Positions 39,753 through 48,065 of a DNA stretch of 64,000 bases are shown here, piece after piece. A model generated the notes under the pieces. It saw nothing but the letters and a program-made list of their open reading frames with translations, ran no database searches and had not been told where the DNA came from. How positions within the stretch are numbered: the first letter of the stretch is position 1; each line of letters starts with the position of its first letter. The position numbers and the translations under genes were made by a program. The stretch comes from JBCBTD01 sp039818825 (GTDB taxonomy: Bacteria > Pseudomonadota > Alphaproteobacteria > Geminicoccales > Geminicoccaceae), in NCBI GenBank assembly GCA_039818825.1, contig JBCBTD010000009.1, positions 1 through 64,000 on the forward strand, given 5' to 3'.

Positions 39753-41594
39753 ATGGACGGCCCGAGTATCCAACACCCGACGACCAACGCTCGACTCATC
39801 GCCTGGGTCGAGGACATGATCCGCTTGTGCAAGCCGGACAAGGTCCACTGGTGCAGTGGCAGCGACGAAGAGTGGACACGGCTGACCGACGAGATGGTCG
39901 AAAGTGGCACGTTCATCCGCCTCAATGCCGAAAAACGACCCAACAGTTTCCTTTGCCGTTCCGACCCACGAGACGTGGCGCGCGTCGAAGACAAAACGTT
40001 CATCTGCTCGAACAATCCGAAGGACGCCGGCCCCACCAACAATTGGGCCGAACCCAAGGAAATGAAAGCGAAGTTGAATGGGCTGTTCGACGGCTGCATG
40101 CGCGGCCGGACCATGCACATCATTCCGTTCAGCATGGGTCCCTTGGGTTCGGACATCTCGGAGATCGGCGTCGAGATCTCGGATAGCGCTTACGTCGTCG
40201 TGAACATGCGGATCATGACGCGGATGGGCCAGGCGGTCCTCGACGTCCTGGGCGACGACGGCAACTTCGTGCCGTGCATCCACTCCGTTGGCCAACCGCT
40301 GGTCGACGGCCGCGAAAGTGTGGCTTGGCCCTGCGATCCGGCGAACACCTACATCGTCCACTTCCCCGAGGAGCGGACGATCTGGTCGTTCGGCAGCGGC
40401 TACGGCGGCAACGCACTGCTCGGCAAGAAGTGCTTCGCGCTGCGCATCGCTTCGGTGATGGCGCGGGACAACGGCTGGCTCGCCGAGCACATGCTGATCG
40501 TCGGTGTCGAGGACCCGCATGGCGAAAAGACCTACGTCGCCGCGGCCTTCCCGAGCGCCTGCGGCAAGACCAACTTCGCGATGATGGTGCCCCCAGAGGC
40601 TTACGAAGGCTGGAAGATCCACACCGTCGGCGACGACATCGCTTGGATCAAGCCCGGTCCCGACGGCAAACTGTACGCCATCAATCCCGAAGCCGGCTTC
40701 TTCGGCGTCGCTCCCGGCACGTCGATGCAAACCAACCCGAACGCGATCGCTTCGCTGCACAGCAACTGCATCTTCACCAACGTCGCGCTCACCGATGACG
40801 GTGACGTGTGGTGGGAGGGACTGACCAAGGAGCCGCCTGCGCACCTGATCGACTGGACCGGCAAGGATTGGACGCCCGATAGCGGCCGTCCGTCGGCCCA
40901 CCCGAACTCGCGTTTCACCGCTCCCGCAGCCCAGTGCCCGACGATCGACTCGGAGTGGGAGAACCCGAAAGGCGTGCCGATCTCGGCCTTCATGTTCGGC
41001 GGCCGGATGAGCAAGAACATGCCGCTGGTGTTCCAGGCGTTCAACTGGTCGCACGGCGTCTACTCCGCCGCGACGATGGGCTCCGAGGCCACGGCGGCGG
41101 CCGTCGGTCAGGCAGCGATGCGCCGCGATCCGATGGCGATGCTGCCGTTCTGCGGTTACAACATGGGTGACTACTTCGCTCATTGGCTCGACATGGGTCG
41201 TAATCTGCCGAATCCGCCGCGGATTTTCCGCGTCAACTGGTTCCGCAAGGACGACGACGGCAAATTCATTTGGCCGGGCTTCGGCGAGAACATGCGGGTG
41301 TTGCGTTGGGTGGTCGACCGGGTGCACGGTCGTACCGCACCGGTCGAGAGCCCGGTTGGCTGGATGCCTCGCTACGACGATCTGGACTGGACCGGTCTTG
41401 ACTTCCCGGAAGAAGCCTACCAGGACCTGATGGCGGTCGACCGGGTCGCCGGCAACGACGAAGCGCACGACCACGAGAAGCTGTTCGATCGCTTCCTCGA
41501 TCGCCTGCCGAAAGAGTTCATCTTCGAGCGCGAGCTGCTTCGTTCCAGGCTCTGGCGGTCGCCCGAGCACTGGTTCCTGCACGCGGAGCGCTGA
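39753..41594 (+). CDS. pckG: Phosphoenolpyruvate carboxykinase (GTP)
   Basis: GTP-type PEPCK, 613 aa, converting oxaloacetate to PEP in gluconeogenesis. The P-loop and reactive Cys appear in AFPSACGKTNFAMM (near residue 270). Other family blocks are GSGYGGNALLGKKCFALR (near 212) and GWMPRYDDLDW (near 530). ATG 39753 follows GGAGGAGAGG by 5 nt; an upstream ATG at 39702 has no ribosome binding site. Most alphaproteobacteria use the ATP-type PckA, often near PTS/chv genes, so the GTP form here is noteworthy. It has a 118-bp leader after tsaE. Confidence 0.96.
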   Translation: MDGPSIQHPTTNARLIAWVEDMIRLCKPDKVHWCSGSDEEWTRLTDEMVESGTFIRLNAEKRPNSFLCRSDPRDVARVEDKTFICSNNPKDAGPTNNWAEPKEMKAKLNGLFDGCMRGRTMHIIPFSMGPLGSDISEIGVEISDSAYVVVNMRIMTRMGQAVLDVLGDDGNFVPCIHSVGQPLVDGRESVAWPCDPANTYIVHFPEERTIWSFGSGYGGNALLGKKCFALRIASVMARDNGWLAEHMLIVGVEDPHGEKTYVAAAFPSACGKTNFAMMVPPEAYEGWKIHTVGDDIAWIKPGPDGKLYAINPEAGFFGVAPGTSMQTNPNAIASLHSNCIFTNVALTDDGDVWWEGLTKEPPAHLIDWTGKDWTPDSGRPSAHPNSRFTAPAAQCPTIDSEWENPKGVPISAFMFGGRMSKNMPLVFQAFNWSHGVYSAATMGSEATAAAVGQAAMRRDPMAMLPFCGYNMGDYFAHWLDMGRNLPNPPRIFRVNWFRKDDDGKFIWPGFGENMRVLRWVVDRVHGRTAPVESPVGWMPRYDDLDWTGLDFPEEAYQDLMAVDRVAGNDEAHDHEKLFDRFLDRLPKEFIFERELLRSRLWRSPEHWFLHAER

Positions 41595-41598
41595 CGGA

Positions 41599-42132
41599 TC
41601 AGCTGGTCGTCGGCACCTTCCCGACATAGGGAAGGTGCCGCCACCGGTCCGCGTAGTCGATCCCGTAGCCGACGACGAACACGTCGGGAATCGTGAAGCC
41701 GACCAAGTCGGCCTGAAACGCCACCTCGCGCCGCGACGGCTTGTCGAGCAGCGCGCAGGTCCGCACCGGCTCGGCGCCCCGATCCGAGAGGATTCGTGTG
41801 GCCACCGCCAGAGTCCGGCCGGTATCCTGAATGTCGTCGACGACCAAGACCGGCTCGCCGGTGAACTCCCCGCTCAGCGACCCTACCACCTGCACTTCGC
41901 CGGAACTGGTACTGCCGAGTCCATAGCTCGAGAGCTGTAGGAACGTCACCTTCGGCTTCAGACCGCGGCGATCGAGTGCTCGGACGAAATCGGCAACGAA
42001 CACGAAGCTCCCGGTGAGGATGCCGACGACGGTGAACGTTTCCGGCATCAACCGCGCGGTTTCGTCGGCAAGACCATCGACCCGGCGGGCGAGCGTGCCG
42101 GCGTCGAACAGAACCTCGACGTCCGCGGTCAT
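41599..42132 (-). CDS. hpt: Hypoxanthine phosphoribosyltransferase
   Basis: Purine salvage enzyme of 177 aa. The PRPP-binding loop is VLVVDDIQDTGRT (near residue 95) and the flexible-loop region LSSYGLGSTSSGEVQ precedes it. The conserved C-terminal FVVGYGIDYADRWRHLPYVG is characteristic of Hpt. It is convergent with pckG, with only 4 bp between the stops. ATG 42132. Confidence 0.94.
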   Translation of the reverse strand: MTADVEVLFDAGTLARRVDGLADETARLMPETFTVVGILTGSFVFVADFVRALDRRGLKPKVTFLQLSSYGLGSTSSGEVQVVGSLSGEFTGEPVLVVDDIQDTGRTLAVATRILSDRGAEPVRTCALLDKPSRREVAFQADLVGFTIPDVFVVGYGIDYADRWRHLPYVGKVPTTS

Positions 42133-42332
42133 GGCTCCAAGCCGCCAAGGAAGACAGGCTCGCGATCACTTTGGCCGACGTGCTCCGGCGCGCCTGCGGG
42201 CAAACGTCGTATCAACGCTTCGACATTCGACGAACGTCCAATGGCTGCAAGCTCGGGTTGGGTGTTTTCCACAGGTTCCGCGATGGATCCGATGGATCGC
42301 GCGGCTGCCGCATGAAGACGGCTGGGTGGCAC

Positions 42333-42527
42333 ATGGCAACGGACGCGGACGCCTACGGTATCGCCGAATCGCTGGTTCGCCTGCACGGCGACGGCGCGGA
42401 AGCCGAGGCGCGCGATCTGTGGCGGTTGTACCGCGACACCGGAGCCACGAACGCGGCGAGGGTTTGGCAGCGCGTGCTCCAGACCCTCGCGGCGCTTCGA
42501 GCCCAACGGCGAACCGTTCTTCACTGA
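42333..42527 (+). CDS. Small hypothetical helical protein
   Basis: 64-aa frame starting MATDADAYGIAESLVRLHG. The body is predicted helical and contains ALWR-type Trp/Arg residues (DLWRLYRDTG, ARVWQRVLQTL). Similar short HG-D-GA-type proteins are frequent and uncharacterised in alphaproteobacteria. GGTGGC precedes ATG 42333 by 4 nt, a weak ribosome binding site. It lies between hpt (divergent side) and the desaturase. Coding status moderately likely. Confidence 0.5.
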   Translation: MATDADAYGIAESLVRLHGDGAEAEARDLWRLYRDTGATNAARVWQRVLQTLAALRAQRRTVLH

Positions 42528-42579
42528 GCGCGAAGCCCGCGCACCGGCGTCGGCCAGCACCAACCGCCTCCAGCGCAAC

Positions 42580-43497
42580 TCAAGAAACATGCGCCCTCAC
42601 CTTGCGCACGATGTCGCCGTGCACCTCGATGTAGCCGTCGCCGATCGCATCGACGTGCGGCTCGATGAGACCGTGGAACATGGGCAGCCGGTGGAACGGC
42701 ACCGCCGGCGCGAAGTGATGGGCAGTGTGATAGGCCATGTTCCAGTTCAGGACCCGCAATGGCCACAACACCAGGGTCGTCCGGGTGTTCTGCAGGAAGT
42801 TCGGGACGAGCGGTAGGCCGACATGCTCGGCCATACGGATGACACGCATCCAAGGCTCGCCGAGCAGCCGCGGCACCAACCAGAAGGTCAGGGCTGCCGT
42901 GCTCCCGACGACCACGGAGACCACGGCGACTGCGCCGTAGAACGCCCACATCCAGCGCGCCCGCGCCGCCACCTCGCGTCGTTGGCAATCGTCGAGAAAC
43001 GCCCGCTCGACCGCGTTGAACCGCCCGCGGGCATGATCGACCATGTTGTGAACGAGGCCCTGCCAATAGGGGACCGTCGACAAGTACCAGAGATAGCCAG
43101 CCAAGGTCGTCGGCAGCGCGATCAGTTCGGGGTCCTGCTCCGGATCCTGGGTGTGGGCATGGTGAGCGCGATGCTCGTAGCGAAAGAACGTCGGCGACAG
43201 GATGATCGCCAAGCCACAGATCCACGCCACGACGTCGTTCACCCGTCGGCTGGCGAAGGCGGTGTAATGGGTCGCTTCGTGGAGCGGGGCGAACAGGTGC
43301 ACCAGGACGACACCCTGAAGCGCCATCGCCGGCCACAGCCACCAGGAGCCGAGGCTGAGGTGGACCAGCCAGGTGGTGGCCGCCAAGGTCGCCAGATGGC
43401 CCGCCAGGAAGACGACGCCCGGACCGTTCGAGCGGGCCAGCATGGCTCGGTAGGCCTCGCGATCGACCACGTCGGTGACGGCCACGCGTCCGCTCAT
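42580..43497 (-). CDS. Fatty acid desaturase family protein
   Basis: Membrane di-iron desaturase-like protein of 305 aa. The three His boxes are HEATH (near residue 71), HRAHHAH (near 110) and HTAHH (near 258), with four hydrophobic segments around them. ATG 43497 is preceded by GAGGAG. Relatives include acyl-lipid desaturases and carotenoid hydroxylases/ketolases; the exact substrate is unknown. It is divergent from the adenine deaminase gene, sharing a 119-bp spacer. Confidence 0.9.
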   Translation of the reverse strand: MSGRVAVTDVVDREAYRAMLARSNGPGVVFLAGHLATLAATTWLVHLSLGSWWLWPAMALQGVVLVHLFAPLHEATHYTAFASRRVNDVVAWICGLAIILSPTFFRYEHRAHHAHTQDPEQDPELIALPTTLAGYLWYLSTVPYWQGLVHNMVDHARGRFNAVERAFLDDCQRREVAARARWMWAFYGAVAVVSVVVGSTAALTFWLVPRLLGEPWMRVIRMAEHVGLPLVPNFLQNTRTTLVLWPLRVLNWNMAYHTAHHFAPAVPFHRLPMFHGLIEPHVDAIGDGYIEVHGDIVRKVRAHVS

Positions 43498-43616
43498 GCA
43501 CCGCTCCTCGATTGCCTGGCGCAAGGTGCGTCGGCAGCCGGAGCCGTCAAGACCGCAGCTTGACCCGCCGCCACCACTGGCGGCACCTTTCGGCAAGCCA
43601 GGAGCGGGAGACGGCG

Positions 43617-45302
43617 ATGGCGCGTGCTGTGGACCTCGGCCGGCGGATCGACCAGGGACGTGGCCTGGAGCCGGCCGATCTCGTCATCCGCGGCGCCCGC
43701 ATCTTGGCCGTGGCCGATGGTTCGCTGGACGTGGGCGACGTCGCCATTGCCGGCGACACGATCGTCGGCGTCTACGACCGCTATGCCGGCAAGCACGTGA
43801 TCGAGGCCGAGGGGCGCATCGTCGCTCCAGGCTTCATCGATACCCACGTCCATCTCGAAAGCTCGATGGTGGCGCCCGCCGAGTTCGAGCGGCTGGTCCT
43901 GCCACGGGGAACGACGACCGCCGTCTGGGACCCGCACGAGCTGGCGAACGTGCTCGGGACCCGCGGCCTCGACTACGCTCTTGCCGCGGCCGAGCGCCTG
44001 TGGATGACCGTGCGGGTCAACCTCTCCTCCTGCGTGCCGTCGAGCCCGCTCGAGACCTCGGGCGCCCGGCTGGAGGCGGCGGACCTCGTGCCGTTCCTCG
44101 ACCTTCCGCTCACCCTCGGCCTCGCCGAGGTCATGAACGTTCCGGGCGTGCTGGCGAAGGACCCGGGCCTCTTGGCCAAGCTGGAGGCGTTCGCCGGGCG
44201 CCACGTCGACGGCCATTGCCCGCTCCTCCAGGGGCCGGACCTCGCGGCCTACGTCGCGGCCGGCATCCGCACCGACCACGAATGCACGCGGTTGGAGGAG
44301 GCGCGCGAGAAGCTGCGGAAAGGCCTCGCCATCCTGATGCGCGAGGGCAGCGTCGCCAAGAACGTGACGACCTTGGCGCCGCTCTTGACCGAGCAGACCT
44401 GGATGCGGATCGCCTTCTGTACCGATGACCGCAATCCGTTGGAAATCCTCGACGAGGGCCACGTCGACCATGCGCTGCGCCTGGCGATCCGTGCGGGCAC
44501 GCCGCCGCTGGCGGCCTATCGCAGTGCCACGTTCGGCGCCGCCCAGATCATGGGGCTGCACGACCGCGGGATAGTGGCGCCGGGCATGCGGGCCGATCTG
44601 GTGCTGCTTGACGATTTGGAAAGCGTCGCCATCGACCACGTCATCTGCGCCGGCCGGGTGGTCGGTGCGCTGCCGCCGGTGGGCGAGACCAGCCCGACCG
44701 GACGCGGCTCGGTGACGCGGCCACGGGCGACGGCCGCCACCTTCGCGATGGCCGACACTGGCCCGCGGCCGGTCATCGGCGCCCGGCGGTTCTCCCTGAT
44801 CACCGACCGGCTGGAGCGCACGCCGCGGGTGGTCGACGGGCAGGCGGTTGCCGGCGACGGGCTGTTGCAGCTCGCGGTGCTGGAGCGCCATGGGCGGAAC
44901 GGCGACGTCGGCCTCGCCTTCGTCGAAGGTTTTGGTGAGCTGGAGGGCGCCATCGGCGCCAGCGTCGGCCACGACAGCCACAACCTGATCGTGGTCGGCA
45001 GCACGCCTGAGGCGATGGCGGTCGCGGTCAACCGGCTGATCGACCTCGAAGGCGGGGCCGTGGTCGTCCGGGGCGAGGAGGTGGCGGCGGAGCTGGCGCT
45101 GCCGGTGGCGGGGCTGATGAGTGACGAGCCCTACGAGGTGGCGGCGGCGGCGATGACCGCGCTGCGCCATCAGGCGGCCGACGCCGGCTGCACCCTGCCG
45201 GAGCCACTGTTGCACCTGGCGTTCCTGCCGCTGGTGGTCATTCCGCACCTGAAGCTGAGCGACCAAGGCCTCGTCGACGTCGACGCCTTCGCCCTGCTGT
45301 GA
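43617..45302 (+). CDS. ade: Adenine deaminase
   Basis: Amidohydrolase that deaminates adenine to hypoxanthine, 561 aa. The N-terminal metal-binding site is APGFIDTHVHLESSM (near residue 70). The central domain includes GHCPLLQG and RTDHECT (near residue 200-225), and the C-terminal FVEGFGELEGAIGASVGHDSH stretch is characteristic of the Ade family. ATG 43617 has GGGAG 7 nt upstream. With hpt on the other side of the desaturase it fits purine salvage (adenine to hypoxanthine to IMP). Confidence 0.95.
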   Translation: MARAVDLGRRIDQGRGLEPADLVIRGARILAVADGSLDVGDVAIAGDTIVGVYDRYAGKHVIEAEGRIVAPGFIDTHVHLESSMVAPAEFERLVLPRGTTTAVWDPHELANVLGTRGLDYALAAAERLWMTVRVNLSSCVPSSPLETSGARLEAADLVPFLDLPLTLGLAEVMNVPGVLAKDPGLLAKLEAFAGRHVDGHCPLLQGPDLAAYVAAGIRTDHECTRLEEAREKLRKGLAILMREGSVAKNVTTLAPLLTEQTWMRIAFCTDDRNPLEILDEGHVDHALRLAIRAGTPPLAAYRSATFGAAQIMGLHDRGIVAPGMRADLVLLDDLESVAIDHVICAGRVVGALPPVGETSPTGRGSVTRPRATAATFAMADTGPRPVIGARRFSLITDRLERTPRVVDGQAVAGDGLLQLAVLERHGRNGDVGLAFVEGFGELEGAIGASVGHDSHNLIVVGSTPEAMAVAVNRLIDLEGGAVVVRGEEVAAELALPVAGLMSDEPYEVAAAAMTALRHQAADAGCTLPEPLLHLAFLPLVVIPHLKLSDQGLVDVDAFALL

Positions 45303-45339
45303 GACCCACCGTCCGGCCGCAACCCTTTGCGATACCAAG

Positions 45340-45384
45340 AAAAAACGCCGATCAGGGTTCGTTTGGCATTTCCGGGTTTCGGCG
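45340..45384 (-). terminator. Possible intrinsic terminator downstream of the TPR gene
   Basis: On the minus strand CGCCGA (45384-45379) pairs with TCGGCG (45351-45346), followed immediately by TTTTTT (45345-45340). The loop is long, about 27 nt, so the hairpin is weak. It lies about 140 nt beyond the TPR gene stop. The rest of 45303-45526 holds nothing recognisable. Confidence 0.3.
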
Positions 45385-45526
45385 ATCCGCGGGTGTCGGC
45401 AAGCGCGCCGAGCCCGCTAGTCCAATCATAGTCCGCTCAGGGCGATTTTCCTAGCTGTCGTACGTGATCGAAGCCGACGAAGGCGCGCCTGCCCACCCAC
45501 CAGCCGAACGACGCCACGATCAGGCG

Positions 45527-47098
45527 CTAGTCGCCCTCGAGACCAGCCAGTCGGCGTCGCAGATCGGCGGGCATCCAAGCATCGGCGGGAGCGAGTCGGC
45601 CAGCATCGGCAAGGGCATCGGCAACGGCCAAGGCAGCCTCTAGGTGGCTCTTCGCGGCCGTACCGTCGCCAGTCCGTTCCGCCATCTTGACGTTCGAGAC
45701 GATAAAATCGCGCTGCCACTCAGCGTTGTTCGGGTCCATCGCCGCCAGACGCTCGCGGATAGCCAGACTTGCCCCGTGGATTTGCAGCGCGCCCTCGAAG
45801 TCGTCCTGCGCCCCACGCATGTCGCCGAGCCGCTCTAAGCTCAAGGCTAGATCGCGCTGCCGGACAGCGTTGACGGGGTCCGATGCCGCCAGACGCTCGA
45901 CGATCGCCAACGCCGCCTGATAGGCCTCCAGCGCACCAGCGACGTCACGCTGAACCACACGCATGTCTCCGACCTTGTTCCAGCTCACCGATAGATCGCG
46001 CTGCCATTCGGCATTACTTGGGTCCAACGACGCTAGACGCTCAGCAATGGCCAGTCCTGCCTGATACGCTTGCAGTGCGCCCGCGCTGTTGCGCTGCGCA
46101 CGACGCACATCGCCTATCCTGTTGAGGCTTACTAAGCGATCGCGCTGCCACTCGGCGTTCTTCGGGTCCGACAATGACAAACGCTCGGCGATGGTATGGT
46201 ACTTCTCGAAGCTCTGAAGGGCCGCTTCGAAGTTGCCCTTGGCGAACTGGATCGTCCCGACCTCATGGGCCAGTACACCTCGGTTGCGCTCGTCATTGGC
46301 CCGAAGACCTGCCTGCGCCGTCTCGAAGACGGCTAGCGCCTCATCGACGGCGCCCGCGCGCCCATGCAGCCGCCCCAGGAAGATCGCGTCCCAAGGGTCG
46401 GTGGAGCCCAGCACTACCGCGCGGCCGTAGGCGGCGAGCGCTCGTGCCGTGTCGACGTCGTAGGCCAGCGCGCCGAGGCGCCGCCAGCGAGCGACGGCGT
46501 CGTCCGTCGCCGCTTCGGCCTCCGCGGTCAGAGCTTTGAGGCCGCCTTCGAGATCGCCCTCGGCGATCCGCGCCAGCGCCGCCCGCTCCGCCGCGTCGCC
46601 TTCCTCGGCGATGGCTTCGGCCGCCGCTTCCTCCGCCTCCCGTGCGTCTGCCTGGCGTTGGATGCCGTGCTTGGCGACGTCGGCGTCGATCGACGCCACC
46701 GCGCGCTCGCTGAGTTCGACCTTGTATGCGGCGAGCCTGGCTGCAGCCTCTTCGGTCAGATCGCCCTTGGCTTCGAGCGCCGCGATCTGGTCCAACAGCT
46801 CGAAGGCGTCCTTCGCCGGGTCGGCGAGAAACGGCAGCTGGTCACGCATGCCAGCCACATCGGCGGCGTCGGCGAGCACCTCGCGCCCTGCGGCCTTCAA
46901 CGCGACGTAACGCTCGAGCAGCCAAAGGCCGCAACCACCGATCGCGACGATGCCAAAGCCGACCAACGGCCGGCCCGTGACCATCGCCGCAACGACGGCG
47001 ACTGCGAGCACCACCAGCGCCACCACCAACACCGCCGCGAGCAGCGCCCAGCGGACGACGGCCGTCCTCCCCGTGGTTGGCTTCGTGGATGTCTGCAA
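45527..47098 (-). CDS. Membrane-anchored TPR repeat protein
   Basis: 523-aa protein. Two adjacent hydrophobic segments (about residues 14-62) are followed by a charged helical region (about 90-200) and then TPR repeats. From about residue 296 a 48-residue unit recurs four times (xxYQxxLAIxERLAxxDPxNAEWQRD... GDMRxxQxDxxGALxA). A TTG at 47098 is the only usable start and has a weak ribosome binding site. No enzymatic domain is visible; such TPR arrays are protein-binding scaffolds. It is third in an operon with a lipoprotein and a CDGSH protein. Confidence 0.82.
   Translation of the reverse strand: MQTSTKPTTGRTAVVRWALLAAVLVVALVVLAVAVVAAMVTGRPLVGFGIVAIGGCGLWLLERYVALKAAGREVLADAADVAGMRDQLPFLADPAKDAFELLDQIAALEAKGDLTEEAAARLAAYKVELSERAVASIDADVAKHGIQRQADAREAEEAAAEAIAEEGDAAERAALARIAEGDLEGGLKALTAEAEAATDDAVARWRRLGALAYDVDTARALAAYGRAVVLGSTDPWDAIFLGRLHGRAGAVDEALAVFETAQAGLRANDERNRGVLAHEVGTIQFAKGNFEAALQSFEKYHTIAERLSLSDPKNAEWQRDRLVSLNRIGDVRRAQRNSAGALQAYQAGLAIAERLASLDPSNAEWQRDLSVSWNKVGDMRVVQRDVAGALEAYQAALAIVERLAASDPVNAVRQRDLALSLERLGDMRGAQDDFEGALQIHGASLAIRERLAAMDPNNAEWQRDFIVSNVKMAERTGDGTAAKSHLEAALAVADALADAGRLAPADAWMPADLRRRLAGLEGD
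45638..46213 (-). repeat. Four tandem 144-bp coding repeats (48-aa TPR units)
   Basis: Within the TPR gene the conserved AIAERLAxxDPxNAEWQRD segment recurs with a constant 48-residue (144-bp) period, four copies, the last one degraded. The period is longer than the 34-residue single TPR, so each unit carries one TPR plus a linker or a 1.5-TPR cycle. Repeat similarity at the DNA level suggests recent duplication. Confidence 0.7.
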
Positions 47099-47170
47099 CG
47101 CTCACATCACCGCAACGAAAAACTCATCATGCGGCGCGACGGCACCCGCCACAAGCTGTTGCGGCCGAGC

Positions 47171-47695
47171 TCAGCCGCCCCGCGGGCGCTCTTGCTCCAG
47201 GCGCTCGTAATTGGCCTCGTCGGGGACGAGCGAGTAGAGAATCCGGACCTGGTTGCCGCGCTCGGCAGGAACACCGCCCACATTGTGGCTGAAGCGCTCG
47301 ATGGTGCCGCGGGAGCCGGCGGGTATGACGGCGACGTCGGTCCGCTCGACGGCGACGATGCCCGGCGTGTCGATGGAGACGCTGTAGGGGACCTGCACCT
47401 GGCCCTGTGGGGCGGCGCCGGCGATCTGGATGGCCACGGCGCTCTCGACGGTGAAGCCCTCCGCGTCGTCGTGGGTGCAGGTAGCTTCGAGCACGTCAAC
47501 CCTGACGAGGCTCGGCGCGTCGTTGCCGGGGTAGGTCACGGGCATGCGGTCCAGGCCCTGGATGGCGGCGACCCGAGGGCAGGCGAACTCCGGCTCGCTG
47601 GAACCGCTGCAGGCGCTGACCAGCAGGGCGACGCCGAGCCCGAAACCGAGACCTGCGGTGCGGCGCACGCCACCGCCCGATGTGGCGCCAGACAC
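47171..47695 (-). CDS. Unrecognised lipoprotein
   Basis: 174-aa protein with a signal peptide and a lipobox-like LLVSAC near residue 30; mature part about 145 residues with a VEATCTHDDAEGF segment and a Cys pair. I do not recognise a family; the body reads like a beta-sandwich domain (alternating Val/Ser/Thr strands). GTG 47695 follows the CDGSH gene stop by 2 nt. It is likely anchored in the outer membrane and co-expressed with the TPR protein. Confidence 0.7.
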   Translation of the reverse strand: MSGATSGGGVRRTAGLGFGLGVALLVSACSGSSEPEFACPRVAAIQGLDRMPVTYPGNDAPSLVRVDVLEATCTHDDAEGFTVESAVAIQIAGAAPQGQVQVPYSVSIDTPGIVAVERTDVAVIPAGSRGTIERFSHNVGGVPAERGNQVRILYSLVPDEANYERLEQERPRGG

Positions 47696-47697
47696 GG

Positions 47698-47937
47698 TCA
47701 GAGGCCCTTGTGGCTGCCGTCGCAAAGCGGCTTGCCGCCCGTGTGCTTACAACCGCAGAACCAAGCCTTGCCCGACTTCTCGGCGGTGTACTTCACCGGC
47801 TTGAACGCCGTCGGCTGGTGCGAGCCGTCGCAGAAGGGCTGGTTGGCGCTCAACCCGCAGGCGCACCAGAAATAGGTCTTGCCGGTCTCCACCTCGACGC
47901 CGAAGGGGGCTTTCTGGGCCACGACGGGCTCGCTCAT
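47698..47937 (-). CDS. CDGSH iron-sulfur domain protein (two CDGSH motifs)
   Basis: 79-aa protein with two complete [2Fe-2S] CDGSH motifs: C25-x-C27...C36DGSH40 and C61-x-C63...C72DGSH76. This tandem arrangement is the bacterial double-CDGSH (mitoNEET-like) type, with 3Cys-1His ligation. ATG 47937 is preceded by GGAG 9 nt ahead. Redox or Fe-S transfer roles are known for the family but unproven here. First of three genes with the lipoprotein and TPR protein. Confidence 0.92.
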   Translation of the reverse strand: MSEPVVAQKAPFGVEVETGKTYFWCACGLSANQPFCDGSHQPTAFKPVKYTAEKSGKAWFCGCKHTGGKPLCDGSHKGL

Positions 47938-48065
47938 CGACGCTTGCTCCACACAGGGTGTGACCGTCGCTTGGTTAGCGGTGCCTCGGGCGGCGGGCAA
48001 GGCCGGAGGCACCCGACCGACCTCAAACGACTTGAGGCCACGCGCGTCCGGGTTATCCTTGATAG

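Noticed and set aside
42129..42590. 153-codon minus-strand frame between hpt and the desaturase.
   Set aside because: It lies opposite the small 42333 ORF and reads like an antisense shadow with no family match.
45426..45719. 97-codon minus-strand frame at the TPR gene's end.
   Set aside because: It overlaps the 3' part of the TPR gene in another frame, with Arg/Cys-rich composition typical of a shadow.
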